Under the pieces are notes generated by a model. That model did no database searches. It was not told where the DNA came from and saw nothing but the letters and a program-made list of their open reading frames with translations. This document shows positions 61,331 to 62,030 of a DNA stretch of 62,030 nt, piece by piece. The DNA is taken from NCBI GenBank assembly GCA_964448045.1, contig CAYUVF010000020.1, positions 1-62,030 on the forward strand, in the 5' to 3' direction. This DNA comes from CAYUVF01 sp964448045 (lineage in GTDB: Bacteria > Bacteroidota > Rhodothermia > Rhodothermales > Salinibacteraceae). The position numbers and the translations under genes are program-made. Every line of letters starts with the position of its first letter. Position 1 is the stretch's first letter.

Positions 61331-62030
61331 ATGAAAATATCCAAACGCATTACCCCGTGGCTCTCCAGCCTCCTGCTCGTGACCGGTTTGATGATGGCCG
61401 GTTGCAGTCCGACGCCGGTGGAGGTGCTCTCGGTGGAGGGGCCCGATGAGCTGGAAACCGGCCAACCCGGCACCTTCGAGGCCGAGGTCAATCCCGAGGC
61501 CGAGAAGCCCGTCGAGTACCGGTGGGACTTCGGTGATGAGGCATCCGGCTCCGGCCTGATGACGCGCCACGCCTTCGACTCCGAAGGCGAGTACACAGTC
61601 ACCTTTACCGCCTCGAACGAAGCGAACTCCGCCTCCGAGACGCTCACCGTAAACGTCGTGCCGCCGCCCGCCCCAGCGGCTATCGCCACGATTAACGCCA
61701 GCCCCAACTCGCCTGAAACCGGCCAGCGGGTGCGCTTCTCCTCGAACGTCCGCGGCGACACGCCGATCAACTATACCTGGAACTTCGGCGACGGATCGAC
61801 GGGTTCGGGTTCGGCCCCGACGCACACCTACGAGGACGCCGGCACCTACGAGGTGACGCTCACCGCCGCCAACGACGTCGGTGAAGACACGCGCACCCTG
61901 ACGCTCGACGTCGAGCCCGCCCTGGCGCCAATCTGCATGGAGGTCTCGGAGATGAACGCGGCTTTCTTCAGGCGTAACTCCTCGACGCTCACCGACGAAG
62001 GGCGGAGCCAGCTGCAGGAGAACCTCGACA
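61331..62030 (+). CDS. Lipoprotein with two PKD domains and OmpA-like C-terminus (truncated by window end)
   Basis: An ATG at 61331 is followed by 233 codons with no stop before the window ends. A lipoprotein signal (LLLVTGLMMAGCS, lipid on Cys) is followed by two PKD domains (EYRWDFGDEASGSG and NYTWNFGDGSTGSG, each ending in a TFTASNE- or TLTAANDV-type strand). The start of an OmpA-like peptidoglycan-binding domain follows (MNAAFFRRNSSTLTDEGRSQ). It is probably an outer-membrane lipoprotein linking membrane and cell wall. The 220 bases after rpsT contain no other gene. Confidence 0.85.
   Translation, partial: MKISKRITPWLSSLLLVTGLMMAGCSPTPVEVLSVEGPDELETGQPGTFEAEVNPEAEKPVEYRWDFGDEASGSGLMTRHAFDSEGEYTVTFTASNEANSASETLTVNVVPPPAPAAIATINASPNSPETGQRVRFSSNVRGDTPINYTWNFGDGSTGSGSAPTHTYEDAGTYEVTLTAANDVGEDTRTLTLDVEPALAPICMEVSEMNAAFFRRNSSTLTDEGRSQLQENLD

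Overview
The window is about 62 kb of GC-rich bacterial chromosome. Several things point to the Rhodothermota/Bacteroidota (Salinibacter/Rhodothermus-like): a TonB-dependent receptor with an N-terminal carboxypeptidase-regulatory-like domain, an ATP synthase a subunit with a signal peptide and long periplasmic N-terminus, bactofilin, PKD-OmpA lipoprotein, and acidic proteins throughout. The genus is an inference; no rRNA is present.

Layout. 0.2-6.9 kb (+): TonB receptor, TPR lipoprotein-like exported protein, ABC-2 type transporter (ATPase and permease), then a LytS/LytT-type two-component pair. 7.2-11.9 kb: an exported hypothetical protein, then (-) a TolC / MacA-like adaptor / MacB-like ATPase set without a permease. 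12.3 kb: tRNA-Ser(UGA). 12.7-13.2 kb: HNH endonuclease. 13.4-31.7 kb: a large type I-E CRISPR-Cas locus. 31.8-38.9 kb (-): a DnaQ-like exonuclease and an AddA/AddB-like helicase-nuclease. 39.1-45.6 kb (-): fabF, glutaryl-CoA dehydrogenase, FixX-like ferredoxin, FixC/ETF-QO-like flavoprotein, etfA, etfB. 46.2-52.5 kb: formate-THF ligase, an aromatic amino-acid decarboxylase-like PLP enzyme (+), a Dda/RecD2-like helicase and an NAD(P)-binding Rossmann protein. 52.6 kb: tRNA-Ser(GCU). 52.8-60.7 kb (-): ATP synthase genes atpGAHFEB, two AtpI/AtpZ-type membrane proteins, bactofilin and an M23 peptidase. 60.9-62.0 kb (+): rpsT and a truncated PKD/OmpA lipoprotein.

The most unusual element is the CRISPR locus. 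It holds two complete, diverged sets of type I-E interference genes in tandem on one strand (cas3-cse1-cse2-cas7-cas5, twice), but only one cas6e, one cas1, one cas2 and one 7-repeat array. Set A (16.8-23.4 kb) is visibly less GC-rich (about 55% in sampled lines) than set B (23.5-31.7 kb) and than cas6e-cas1-cas2 (both about 65-70%). The simplest reading is that a foreign effector cassette was inserted between cas5 and cas6e of a resident system, so two Cascade/Cas3 machines may share one crRNA supply. The two Cas8e proteins differ in the glycine-loop region linked to PAM reading. Both Cas3 proteins keep their HD-nuclease and helicase motifs. The locus also carries a DUF433/DUF5615 pair, a divergently oriented VapBC pair and a DUF2442 gene. 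It lies directly downstream of a DnaQ-type exonuclease and AddAB-like genes, functions that elsewhere supply or trim prespacers.

The rest of the window is ordinary housekeeping and envelope biology. Exceptions are an exporter lacking its permease, an ATP synthase operon lacking atpD/atpC, and short intergenic repeat structures (heptad tracts, REP-like inverted pair).
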